Shown here: positions 50,710-59,415 of the stretch, piece by piece
Layout of the letters: every line of letters begins with the position of its first letter
How positions within the stretch are numbered: the first letter of the stretch is position 1
Source: an uncultured Prevotellaceae bacterium
GTDB taxonomy: Bacteria; Bacteroidota; Bacteroidia; Bacteroidales; Bacteroidaceae
Direction of reading: 5' to 3'
DNA length: 64,000 nucleotides
NCBI GenBank assembly: GCA_900315105.1
Contig: OMXX01000026.1
Coordinates: forward strand, 1 to 64,000
Program-made: the position numbers and the translations under genes
Notes under the pieces: model-generated
Databases searched by the model: none
What the model saw: only the letters and a program-made list of their open reading frames with translations
What the model was told of the DNA's origin: nothing

Positions 50710-53700
50710 TTAAAGTTTCTGCTCTATCTTTTGACCGTTATATTTCACCGTGATGCCTTCGGCATCAGGATTATATCCCTGTGCCTTGGTCTTGCTAACA
50801 GGAACGATAATGAATGTTCTTTCCTTGAGCATTCCAGGGAATTCGCCAACTCTGTCGCCGATGGTGAGGGTCTTGTTAGCCTCGTTATAGGTGAACTTGA
50901 TGTTAGAGAAACGACCAGCCTCATAGCCGTAGTTCTCGCCCTCGTCCTCGTAGAGAGTGAACTCGCCGTTCTTGCCCTGATAAACGAAGAGGCGGATGGT
51001 CTCATCCTTCTTCTGGGCAACATATTCCTTAGCCTCGCCGATAGGAATTATGCTGCCAGCTCTTACGCAGATAGGGATATGGCTGTAAGGAGCATCGAGA
51101 ACCTTTGTCTCACCACCGTTGCTGAGCACTTTTCCTGTGAAGAAATCATACCAGATATTGTTCTTTGGGAAATAAACCTTGCGGCTTCTCTCACCATATT
51201 TATATACAGGATTAACCATGATAGAAGGACCGAACATGAACTGATAAGCTATGTTGAGCACGTTCTTGTCCTTGCCGAAATCCATCACCATAGGGCGCAT
51301 CATAGTGTAGTCCTTGAAGTGAACGTCGGCTGCAAGAGAGTAGATGTAAGGCATGAGGCGGTATCTCATATCCATACAAGTCGTAATCGCCTTATAGGTC
51401 TCTGTTCCTTCTGGAGCGATGTTCCAAGGCTCGCGGAACGGGAACTGTCCGTGAACGCGATACATAGGGGCGAACATACCCATCTGATGCCATCTTACGT
51501 TGAGTTCGCGCCAATCCTTCAGGTCGGCATTTTCAACGCCAGTCTTATCAAATTCGTTCTGAGCCTCCTGATACCTCTTCTCAACAGAGAAACCGCCGAT
51601 GTCCTGACTCCAATAAGGAACACCAGAGATAGAGAAGTTAAGTCCGGCTGTGATCTGAGCCTTCATATCCTCCCAGCGAGTGCCGATATCACCGCTCCAA
51701 GTGGCTGTGCTGTATCTCTGCTCAGAAGCAAAGCCATTTCTTGTCAACAAGAACACGCGCTTGTTTTCTGGAGAGAACTTGTTGCCGAAGCCACGCTGAT
51801 CCCACTTGGTATTGTCCTGAAGCCATTGTGTAGAGTGGGTGTCGCCCTCCTTCTCAATAGCTGTTTCGTATGCTCTCTGACCATCATAGATAGCCTCGGC
51901 ATTAACGATAGAGTAGGCGTTGAAGTATTCGTCGGAAGATCCGTATTTCGTAGGACCGCAAAGCAGTTTTCGATACTCCATATCGGTACAGTCCCTTACG
52001 TTCGGCTCACTTGCATCCATCCACCAGGCATCCATTCCTATTGTGCCGAGCTTCTCGTAGAGCTGACGCCAGAAAATCTTACGTGCACCCTCGTCGTAGG
52101 CATCATAGAAAGCGTATTTATAGCCAAGCCAGTCGTAGAGACTGTCCTTAATACTCTGCTGATAGATGTAGCCTTTCTCGTTGAGTTCCTTGAAGTTGTT
52201 TGGCTTGAAATAATATTTTGGCCAGCAGGAAATCATGATCTTAGCCTTGTTGGCATGAATAGTATCGATCATTCCCTTTGGATCAGGGAAACGCTTGCCG
52301 TCAAACTCGAAAGCACCCCATTGGTCATCTACCCAATAGTTCCAGTCCATCACGATATTGTCGATTGGAAGGTGACGCTTGCGGAAACCAGACAATGCGT
52401 CAAGTATCTCTGCCTGAGTCTTATAGCGCTCACGACTCTGCCAGAAACCGAAGAGCCAGTTAGGCATGATCTGAGCCTTGCCAGTAAGTGTTCTGTAACC
52501 GCTAATGATCTCGTCGGCATTATCGCCAGAGATGAAATAATAGTCAAGTTGCTGTCCCATCTCGCTCCAGAAACTAATCTTCTGCTGCTCAGCCTTATTC
52601 ACAGGCTCAAGGGCTCTGAGGCCGCAATAAGCCTCACCACCGTCAGGCTTCCATTCCAAGCGGATGGTGTAAGTCTTTCCTGCCTGAAGATTAACGGCAA
52701 ACTTTCTCGCGTTAGGATTCCACGCGGTTCGCCATATCTCCTGATCCTTCTTGCCTGTATTCAAGACATCCTCGGTATAAACAGGCTTGCCGTTGATGTA
52801 AATCTTCTGATAGCCAGAGTAGTAGTGGCTAAAACGGTATTCGCCTGTCATCTTTGGAGTTATAGTACCCTCATATACTACCGTTGCATCATCAAGTTTG
52901 AAAGCAGGAAGATTCTTTGCCGATTTCAGATTCTCGAAGTAGATGCTATCCTCTCTTCTGACAAGAGTCTCCTGTCCCGGAGCCTTGTAAGTGCCGGTAA
53001 GAGCACCTTCTTTTCCGTCCTTGTCGCGAAGAGTGAATACTTCGTGCAACTGACTGTAGTCCTTTGGATTACCGAAACGTGAAAGGGAATAGTTATCGAG
53101 CAGAATACCATAGTTGTTGCTGCTCACAATGAATGGTATTGATACCTTGGTGTTGTATTGGAACAATTCCTCATTCTTTCCTTTATAGTTCCACTCGTCA
53201 GCCTGATGCTGGCCAAGTCCGTAGATAGCCTCGTTGTTGTCAAGGTTTTCGAACACCTGACGCATTGTCCAACCCTTGTAGGTCTCAGGCTTGCCGTCGG
53301 CATGAATCTGGGTAACCTCGTATGGGGTGAAGGTCTTACCGCCACCTTTCTGGTCGCGAGCAATCAGCTTTCCTTTAGAATCGGTAAACCATACCTCACC
53401 TGTAGTGGAGAGGACATAACCGTTGATCTTTCCTGTACTTACAATAACCTTATCGCCTTCCTCCTTTACAGTAAAGTTGCTGTAAGAAGGCTGGTCAACG
53501 ATGATAAGGCTCTGGCGGTCAGCGAACTGGTTGTCTGCAGTTGCCGATACGCGGATGATTTTGTCGCCCATAACCTGCAGTCTCACCAGCTTGGGTGATG
53601 TTGCTGATCCCTTGGTTACATGGACGGTAACGCCTTTGTCTGTTTTCTCGTAGTTGATGGCACTCACAGGAACGCATACCATTCCAATAGCCATAGCGCA

Positions 53701-53748
53701 CAAGAGTTTTTGCCTCATTCCGAAACTCATGTTTTTTAATTTATGCAT
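50710..53748 (-). CDS. GH31 alpha-xylosidase/alpha-glucosidase with PA14 domain
   Basis: A 1012-residue exported GH31 enzyme. Signal peptide in MRQKLLCAMAIGMVCVPVSA; N-terminal beta-sandwich; a PA14 insertion at about 290-390 (MTGEYRFSHYYSGYQKIYIN, YTIRLEWKPDGGEAYCGL); catalytic barrel with IVMDWNYWVDDQWG and nucleophile Asp in DAWWMDASEPN; then GGFSVEKRY and C-terminal sandwiches. The PA14-GH31 layout is typical of alpha-xylosidases acting on xyloglucan oligosaccharides, which fits the neighbouring GH3. ATG at 53748 or the in-frame ATG at 53730 could be the start. Confidence 0.9.
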   Translation of the reverse strand: MHKLKNMSFGMRQKLLCAMAIGMVCVPVSAINYEKTDKGVTVHVTKGSATSPKLVRLQVMGDKIIRVSATADNQFADRQSLIIVDQPSYSNFTVKEEGDKVIVSTGKINGYVLSTTGEVWFTDSKGKLIARDQKGGGKTFTPYEVTQIHADGKPETYKGWTMRQVFENLDNNEAIYGLGQHQADEWNYKGKNEELFQYNTKVSIPFIVSSNNYGILLDNYSLSRFGNPKDYSQLHEVFTLRDKDGKEGALTGTYKAPGQETLVRREDSIYFENLKSAKNLPAFKLDDATVVYEGTITPKMTGEYRFSHYYSGYQKIYINGKPVYTEDVLNTGKKDQEIWRTAWNPNARKFAVNLQAGKTYTIRLEWKPDGGEAYCGLRALEPVNKAEQQKISFWSEMGQQLDYYFISGDNADEIISGYRTLTGKAQIMPNWLFGFWQSRERYKTQAEILDALSGFRKRHLPIDNIVMDWNYWVDDQWGAFEFDGKRFPDPKGMIDTIHANKAKIMISCWPKYYFKPNNFKELNEKGYIYQQSIKDSLYDWLGYKYAFYDAYDEGARKIFWRQLYEKLGTIGMDAWWMDASEPNVRDCTDMEYRKLLCGPTKYGSSDEYFNAYSIVNAEAIYDGQRAYETAIEKEGDTHSTQWLQDNTKWDQRGFGNKFSPENKRVFLLTRNGFASEQRYSTATWSGDIGTRWEDMKAQITAGLNFSISGVPYWSQDIGGFSVEKRYQEAQNEFDKTGVENADLKDWRELNVRWHQMGMFAPMYRVHGQFPFREPWNIAPEGTETYKAITTCMDMRYRLMPYIYSLAADVHFKDYTMMRPMVMDFGKDKNVLNIAYQFMFGPSIMVNPVYKYGERSRKVYFPKNNIWYDFFTGKVLSNGGETKVLDAPYSHIPICVRAGSIIPIGEAKEYVAQKKDETIRLFVYQGKNGEFTLYEDEGENYGYEAGRFSNIKFTYNEANKTLTIGDRVGEFPGMLKERTFIIVPVSKTKAQGYNPDAEGITVKYNGQKIEQKL

Positions 53749-53825
53749 AGTTAGCTTACGTATGTTGTATTTTGTTTAAGTTCTCTTTTTACCTATTGTC
53801 TATTGCCTTTTTGCAATATTGTGTG

Positions 53826-53833
53826 CAAAGATA
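53826..53833 (-). promoter_or_regulatory. Bacteroidetes -7 box for the GH31-GH3 operon
   Basis: The minus strand reads TATCTTTG followed by CACAC, about 78 bp upstream of the GH31 ATG. Confidence 0.7.
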
Positions 53834-53978
53834 CAAAATTTTCCTTATACTACCTTGTTTTTTTCTCGCAAAAACTGATACTCTTCTCGATTTTGCTTTG
53901 TTTTTCCTTGTCTTTGCCAGCTTTTCTCGCATTTGGGTAGGATGTGCCTTCGTTCTACCTTCGCTCTTCCTCCGTACC

Positions 53979-54068
53979 AAAGTCGGTGCAAAGTCGGTGG
54001 AGGTCCTATTCAGAATGGGAGTTGCATCGAGTTTGGTACGGAGTTACATGGGAGTTACAAGGAAGTCA
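53979..54068. repeat. AAAGTCGGTGC and GAGTTAC microrepeats near 11-bp phase
   Basis: AAAGTCGG starts at 53979 and 53990 and AGGTCC follows in phase at 54001. GGAGTTAC units follow with starts at 54041 and 54052 (11 bp). The first unit is identical to those at 28884-28916. Confidence 0.7.
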
Positions 54069-54155
54069 TAAGGCATTATTTGATATGGATTGTCTTTTTA
54101 TTAACATTTCTGCAAAATTTCACCAAACATTCTTGCATAATTCGGAAAAAATTGT

Positions 54156-54163
54156 TACTTTTG
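54156..54163 (+). promoter_or_regulatory. Bacteroidetes -7 box for the glycan cluster
   Basis: TACTTTTG followed by TCGTCG fits TAnnTTTG. It implies a leader of about 200 nt before the kinase gene. The leader holds an 11-codon ORF (54195-54230, MKIPKLTFLNS) and a CCCAAG (54204-54209) / CTTGGG (54260-54265) pairing; whether these matter is unknown. Confidence 0.55.
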
Positions 54164-54370
54164 TCGTCGATTTTGGAGTCAACTGATAACTAATATGAAA
54201 ATTCCCAAGTTAACGTTTTTGAACTCCTAAGTCTTTAATTCTCAGGAAAGAACCTTTTTCTTGGGCAAATATTCACGTTTTATACATAAAAGTTAATTGT
54301 CTGTATGACATATAGTTATACTATATCGTCATATCGTACTATGCCTATTTTTTGAACTACTCACCTGCTA

Positions 54371-55513
54371 ATGGAAAACTATCAGTATCATATATTTTCA
54401 CCATATCGAGTATGTCCTTTGGGGGCTCATGTTGATCATCAGCATGGACTTGTGACGGGTTTTGCCATAAATAAAGGTGTTGACCTTTGGTTTAATGTGC
54501 GTGAGGATGCACAGGTGAATCTCACAAGTCTCTCGTTTGAGGGAGAGGTGCATTTCGACCTTGCAAAGCGTACGGAGGTTCGTGAGAAGCATTGGGGCGA
54601 CTATGCCCGTGGTGCTAAGTATGCCCTCAAGAAACGTTTTGAGCTTACCAGAGGAATAGATGGTGTGCTCAAAGGCTCGTTGCCGGTAGGTGGATTGAGT
54701 TCTTCTGCTGCCGTACTCATTGCATACGTAATGGCATTTGCAAAGGCAAATGGGATAACCTTGCAGCCGTTTGAGGTGGTACAGATAGCTTCTGAGGCAG
54801 AACGTGAGTATATCGGTCTTAACAACGGACTTCTTGATCAGGCTTGTATCGCCCTTGGAAAGAAGGACGGATTGCTCTTCCTTGATTGTGACAGCAATGA
54901 ATGGAGGGTGATAAAGCGTAATCCTGATATGCCAGAGTTTGAGATTGGCATTTTCTTCTCTGGATTAACACGCTCGCTCGTGAATTCCGACTATAATCTT
55001 CGTGTGTTCGAGTGTAAGACGGCCGCTTGGAATATGCTTGCGTATATGGAGCAGCCTCTCAAGACATTCGACAAGACTTTCCTTCGTGATATTCCGAAGG
55101 ACACTTTTGATAAGACACGAGATATGATGCCATCGCGCTTTGCTCGTAGGGCAGAGCATTTCTATTCGGAGTATCGTCGTGTGCGTCAGGGCGTTACGGC
55201 TTGGGAAACGGGTAATCTCCAGCTTTTCGGTAAATTGTCATTCGATTCTTGTGAATCGTCAATACATAACTATGAGTGTGGCTCTCCTGAGCTTATAGCT
55301 ATCTATAATATCATGCGTCCGCTACAAGGTGTATATGGCGGTCGCTTCTCAGGGGCAGGCTTCAAGGGAGCTGTGATTGCTCTTGTTGATCCTGCATATA
55401 AGGAACAGATAGAGGCTACCCTTACCAAGGAATATCTCGCTCAATTCCCGGAATACGAGAATACATTTAAAGTGTTCTGGGTAAAGCCGGATGATGGGGC
55501 AAGGTTCGTGTGA
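54371..55513 (+). CDS. GHMP kinase, galacturonokinase-like
   Basis: A 380-residue sugar-1-kinase of the galactokinase fold. Motif 1 is SPYRVCPLGAHVDHQHG rather than the galactokinase GRTNLIGEHTDYN form, and resembles plant galacturonokinase. Motif 2 is SLPVGGLSSSAAV, motif 3 GRFSGAGFKGAVIAL. It probably makes a sugar-acid or hexose 1-phosphate for the downstream nucleotidyltransferases. The next sugar gene encodes a UDP-glucuronate epimerase-like protein, which fits a uronic acid. Substrate is inference. Confidence 0.7.
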   Translation: MENYQYHIFSPYRVCPLGAHVDHQHGLVTGFAINKGVDLWFNVREDAQVNLTSLSFEGEVHFDLAKRTEVREKHWGDYARGAKYALKKRFELTRGIDGVLKGSLPVGGLSSSAAVLIAYVMAFAKANGITLQPFEVVQIASEAEREYIGLNNGLLDQACIALGKKDGLLFLDCDSNEWRVIKRNPDMPEFEIGIFFSGLTRSLVNSDYNLRVFECKTAAWNMLAYMEQPLKTFDKTFLRDIPKDTFDKTRDMMPSRFARRAEHFYSEYRRVRQGVTAWETGNLQLFGKLSFDSCESSIHNYECGSPELIAIYNIMRPLQGVYGGRFSGAGFKGAVIALVDPAYKEQIEATLTKEYLAQFPEYENTFKVFWVKPDDGARFV

Positions 55514-55579
55514 TTAATGCTATCGCAGAAACATTAATTGAGACGTAAATTGAAACATTAATTAAGACAAAAATTTTCT

Positions 55580-56068
55580 ATGCTACGTGCGGTAGAATAT
55601 GCAGATGTTGTTTATGAGATAATAGGAGCTGCAATGGAAGTGCATAGAAAACTAAATTGGGGGCTTCTTGAACCTGTATATCAGGAGGCACTTCATCTTG
55701 AACTTCTTGACCGTGGTATAGAGAATGAACGTGAAAAGAATATAGAGATATATTATAAAAAACATCATTTAGACAAAAGCTATAAGATGGACATAGTTGT
55801 TGGAGATGTGATAGTTGAACTTAAATCTGTAACTCAACTGATTGCCAAGCATAGAGCACAACTATGTAATTATTTACGTTTGTCAAGAAATCCTGTTGGA
55901 TTATTAATTAATTTCGGAGAAGAAAAACTTGTTGGTGAACGATGGGTTTTAGATGATAAGACCAATCGTTGCTTTTTAGTTGATCGTAATATGCTTCCAA
56001 TTGAGGATATAAATTATAATAAACTCTTTTATTGTGATCCTTTGGAAGATGAGTTAGATAAAAATTAA
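55580..56068 (+). CDS. GxxExxY family protein
   Basis: A 162-residue protein with the family-defining GLLEPVYQEAL and a nuclease-like core: YKMDIVVGDVIVELKSV (D..E.K, as in PD-(D/E)XK enzymes), then QLCNYLRLSRNPVGLLINFG. Function unknown. It interrupts the sugar-nucleotide genes and is bracketed by short inverted words: ACATTAA upstream (55531, 55556) and six TTAATGT copies downstream. Confidence 0.85.
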   Translation: MLRAVEYADVVYEIIGAAMEVHRKLNWGLLEPVYQEALHLELLDRGIENEREKNIEIYYKKHHLDKSYKMDIVVGDVIVELKSVTQLIAKHRAQLCNYLRLSRNPVGLLINFGEEKLVGERWVLDDKTNRCFLVDRNMLPIEDINYNKLFYCDPLEDELDKN

Positions 56069-56180
56069 TGTCAAAATTAATGTTATTTAATGTCCTAATT
56101 AATGTTATGCGACAGCAAAAGTAAACTGTTGAACTTGCATTAATGTTAGGCGAAGCCAAGAAAAAAATCGTTCTTAATGT
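56065..56180. repeat. Six TTAATGT copies downstream of the GxxExxY gene
   Basis: TTAATGT starts at 56065, 56077, 56087, 56099, 56140 and 56174. The last supplies the ATG of the epimerase gene. The complement ACATTAA occurs at 55531 and 55556 on the other side of the GxxExxY gene. Confidence 0.75.
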
Positions 56181-57241
56181 TAAACTATAACGTAAATCTT
56201 GAGGGCAAGACAGTCCTCGTGACTGGAGCTGCAGGCTTCATCGGTAGTAACTTGGTAAAGCGTCTTTTCAAGGACGTACAGAATATTCGTGTTGTCGGAC
56301 TTGATTCCATTTCTGACTATTATGATGTGAACATCAAGTATGAGCGTCTTTCGGAGATTGAAGCTCTAAATCGTGACTGGAGATTCGTGAAGGCTAATCT
56401 CGCAGACAAGGATGCTATTGATGCTCTCTTTACAGAAGAGAAGTTCGCGGTTGTTGTGAATCTCGCTGCTCAGGCAGGTGTTCGTTATTCCATCACTAAT
56501 CCAGGTTCTTATATTGAGTCAAACCTTGTCGGTTTCTATAATATCCTTGAGGCTTGTCGCCATAATGAGGTGGAGCATTTGGTATATGCCTCTTCTTCAT
56601 CGGTTTATGGCTCAAACAAGAAGGTGCCATATTCAACTGATGACAAGGTGGATAATCCTGTGTCTCTATATGCTGCTACCAAGAAGAGCAACGAACTTAT
56701 GGCTCATGCTTATTCAAAGCTATATAACATCCCATCAACAGGATTGCGCTTCTTCACGGTTTATGGTCCTGCTGGTCGTCCAGATATGGCTTACTTCGGC
56801 TTTACGAACAAACTTCGTGAGGGTAAGACAATCCAGATTTTCAACTATGGCAACTGCAAGCGAGATTTTACCTATGTGGATGATATCGTAGAGGGTGTTG
56901 TTCGTGTTATGCAGCATGCTCCTGAGAAGCAGAACGGAGAGGACGGACTTCCAATTCCTCCATATAAGGTCTATAACATCGGCAATAACTCACCTGAGAA
57001 TCTTCTTGACTTCGTTACTATCCTTCAGGAAGAGCTTATTGCAGCAAAGGTGCTTCCTGCTGACTATGATTTCGAGGCACACAAGGAACTCGTTCCTATG
57101 CAGCCGGGTGATGTGCCTGTAACATACGCAGATACCACTCCTCTTGAAACCGATTTTGGTTTCAAGCCATCTACCTCTCTCCGTGAAGGACTTCGCGCCT
57201 TTGCTCAATGGTATGCTAAATATTATGGAACTGCAGAATAA
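56177..57241 (+). CDS. NAD-dependent UDP-glucuronate 4-epimerase-like enzyme
   Basis: A 354-residue extended short-chain dehydrogenase. NAD site VLVTGAAGFIGSNLVKRLF; VVNLAAQAGVRYSI; catalytic SSSSVYG and YAATKKSNE (Tyr/Lys); RDFTYVDDIVEGV; and GLDSISDYYDVNIKYERL, typical of UDP-glucuronate 4-epimerases. It interconverts UDP-glucuronate and UDP-galacturonate for surface glycan. Eight bases separate it from the next gene. Confidence 0.88.
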   Translation: MLNYNVNLEGKTVLVTGAAGFIGSNLVKRLFKDVQNIRVVGLDSISDYYDVNIKYERLSEIEALNRDWRFVKANLADKDAIDALFTEEKFAVVVNLAAQAGVRYSITNPGSYIESNLVGFYNILEACRHNEVEHLVYASSSSVYGSNKKVPYSTDDKVDNPVSLYAATKKSNELMAHAYSKLYNIPSTGLRFFTVYGPAGRPDMAYFGFTNKLREGKTIQIFNYGNCKRDFTYVDDIVEGVVRVMQHAPEKQNGEDGLPIPPYKVYNIGNNSPENLLDFVTILQEELIAAKVLPADYDFEAHKELVPMQPGDVPVTYADTTPLETDFGFKPSTSLREGLRAFAQWYAKYYGTAE

Positions 57242-57249
57242 AGGCTGAT

Positions 57250-58041
57250 ATGAAAAATATAGTTATTGCAGCAGGTTACGCTACTCGTCTTGGTGAGCTT
57301 ACCAAGAACTTCCCAAAGCCGCTTCTGAAGATTGGCGATTCGACTATACTTGGTCGTATGCTTGATGATATTGATACAATCCCAGAGATAGATGAACATA
57401 TTATCGTAACAAATCATCGCTTTGCTTCAATCTTCAAAGATTGGGCAAAGGAGCAGAAATATACAAAGAAGATAACCGTTATTGATGATGGTACGAGCAC
57501 AAACGAGACTCGTCTTGGTGCTGTTCGCGATCTTCAGTATGCCATAGAGGTTCTTCAGAAGAGAGAAATGGTAAATAGTAAATCGTTAGATAGTAAATGG
57601 CCTGATGATATGCTTGTTGTTGCCGCCGATAATCTTCTCTTCTTCTCATTCAAGGGCTTCGTTGATTTCGCCAAGGAAAAAGGTACACCATGCATTATGT
57701 GCCATAAGCAGCCTGTAAGGGAGAAACTCCAGCGTACAGGTGTCGTTGTTCTTGATGAGAATAATAAGGTTCTCAATATGGAGGAAAAACCGCAGGAGCC
57801 AAAGAGCACATGGGCTGTACCGCCATTCTATATCTATAAGAAGGAAAATATAGATATGATTATGCATGCCATAGAGAATGGTTGTGGCTTTGATGCTCCG
57901 GGCAATCTTGCTCACTATATGGTAGATAACGTGACTATGCATGCTTGGCCAATGGCAGGAACAGACGAGAACCTCCGTTTTGATATCGGCTCATTGGATA
58001 CTTATAAGGAAGCCTGTGAGAAGTACGGTGTGAGGAAATAA
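57250..58041 (+). CDS. Sugar-phosphate nucleotidyltransferase
   Basis: A 263-residue nucleotidyltransferase with AAGYATRLGELTKNFPKPLL (signature GxxxR..PKPL), VVAADNLLFF (metal Asp) and GVVVLDENNKVLNMEEKP. It activates a sugar or polyol phosphate; donor and acceptor are not readable. A short segment (VNSKSLDSK, about residues 109-117) is encoded by an ATAGTAAAT-type repeat in frame at 57572-57598. Confidence 0.82.
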   Translation: MKNIVIAAGYATRLGELTKNFPKPLLKIGDSTILGRMLDDIDTIPEIDEHIIVTNHRFASIFKDWAKEQKYTKKITVIDDGTSTNETRLGAVRDLQYAIEVLQKREMVNSKSLDSKWPDDMLVVAADNLLFFSFKGFVDFAKEKGTPCIMCHKQPVREKLQRTGVVVLDENNKVLNMEEKPQEPKSTWAVPPFYIYKKENIDMIMHAIENGCGFDAPGNLAHYMVDNVTMHAWPMAGTDENLRFDIGSLDTYKEACEKYGVRK

Positions 58042-58071
58042 TCTCGTATCGATTTCATCTACAGCCTCAAA

Positions 58072-59415
58072 ATGACAAAGGTAATAACCTACGGAACATA
58101 CGACCTTCTTCATCAAGGACATATCAATCTTTTGCGAAGAGCTAAAGAACTTGGTGACTATTTGATAGTAGGAGTCACAAGTGACAGTTTTGATCGTGGT
58201 AGAGGCAAGCTCAATGTAAGAAACAATGTACTTGAGCGAGTTGAAGCCGTTAGAGCTACAGGCTATGCAGATGAAATTATCATAGAAGACTATCTTGGTC
58301 AGAAGATTGACGATATCCAGAAATATGATGTTGATATCTTTGCTGTAGGTTCCGATTGGGAAGGTAAGTTCGACTATCTCAATGAATATTGTAAGGTAGT
58401 GTATCTTCCACGCACTCAAGGCGTTTCTTCTACAATGCTTCGTGCGGAAAGTCAGGATGTGTTCAGGGTTGGTATCGTGGGGTCTGGACGTATTGCGAAT
58501 AGGTTCGTTCCAGAGACTAAGGTTGTCAATGGTGTAGAGGTAGTGGCCGTATATGATCCGAATAAGGAAAATGCAGACGTATTTGCTGATAAGCATAATT
58601 TGAAAGCATATAGTGATAACTATAAGCTGTTTCTTGCAGATGTAGATGCTGTTTATGTAGCTTCTCCTCATCTTACCCACTATCAATATACAAAAGAGGC
58701 ACTTGAAGCAGGTAAGCACGTTCTCTGTGAGATTCCTTTCACCCTTTCTGCATCTCAGGCAAAAGAACTCTATGACTATGCTGAAGCCCATGACCTTGTG
58801 TTGTTAGAAGCAAGTAAGACTGCTTATTGCCCTGCTTTCTGTCATATAACAACATTGGTCAAAAGTGGGGTTATTGGTGATGTCGTAGATGTAAAGGCAT
58901 CTTTGTCAAAAATGGTACAGGCTCCAACCCGTGAGTTGGATGCAACACAGGCTGGTGGAGCGATGAATGAACATTCTCCGCTTACGTTGATGTCTGTTAT
59001 AAAGATTCTTGGCAAGGACTATACCAAGGTTGATTTCTACTCAAAGATGGAGAATGACGTGGATGTCTATACCAAGATAAATCTCTGCTATCCTCATGCT
59101 ACTGCCTCTGTGACATTGGGAATAGGCGTGAAGACGGAAGGTAATCTCATCATTTCAGGCACAAAAGGATATATCTATGTTCCTGCTCCATGGTGGCTTA
59201 CCGACTATTTTGAGATTCGTTACGAAGATCAGACAAAGAACAAGAAATTTTTCTATAGCTATGACGGAGATGGCTTACGCTATGAGATACAGGAGTTTAT
59301 TTCTATGATAGCCAATAATCGCAGAAATTGCTACAAACTTCAGACACGTGAAAGCGTTGCGATTGCCGAGATAATTGAGAAGTATAACAAAAAGGAAAAT
59401 GTAACTATATTGTGA
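58072..59415 (+). CDS. Fusion of TagD-like cytidylyltransferase and Gfo/Idh/MocA oxidoreductase
   Basis: A 447-residue fusion. Residues 1-130 form a glycerol-3-phosphate cytidylyltransferase-type domain: TYGTYDLLHQGHINLLRRA with HxGH, VGSDWEGKF, RTQGVSSTMLR. From about 135 a Gfo/Idh/MocA dehydrogenase follows: GIVGSGRIANRF, DAVYVASPHLTHYQ, GKHVLCEIPFTLS. The usual catalytic E-K-P is E-I-P here. It may reduce and CDP-activate a polyol phosphate in one polypeptide, in the way ribitol-phosphate Bcs1/TarIJ systems do, but the missing lysine makes the redox role uncertain. Confidence 0.82.
   Translation: MTKVITYGTYDLLHQGHINLLRRAKELGDYLIVGVTSDSFDRGRGKLNVRNNVLERVEAVRATGYADEIIIEDYLGQKIDDIQKYDVDIFAVGSDWEGKFDYLNEYCKVVYLPRTQGVSSTMLRAESQDVFRVGIVGSGRIANRFVPETKVVNGVEVVAVYDPNKENADVFADKHNLKAYSDNYKLFLADVDAVYVASPHLTHYQYTKEALEAGKHVLCEIPFTLSASQAKELYDYAEAHDLVLLEASKTAYCPAFCHITTLVKSGVIGDVVDVKASLSKMVQAPTRELDATQAGGAMNEHSPLTLMSVIKILGKDYTKVDFYSKMENDVDVYTKINLCYPHATASVTLGIGVKTEGNLIISGTKGYIYVPAPWWLTDYFEIRYEDQTKNKKFFYSYDGDGLRYEIQEFISMIANNRRNCYKLQTRESVAIAEIIEKYNKKENVTIL

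Noticed and set aside
50704..53082. A 792-codon open frame antisense to the GH31 gene
   Set aside because: It lies entirely within a strongly supported GH31 gene on the other strand and reads as low-complexity Leu/Val/Ser/Glu protein without motifs. It is a codon-usage shadow.
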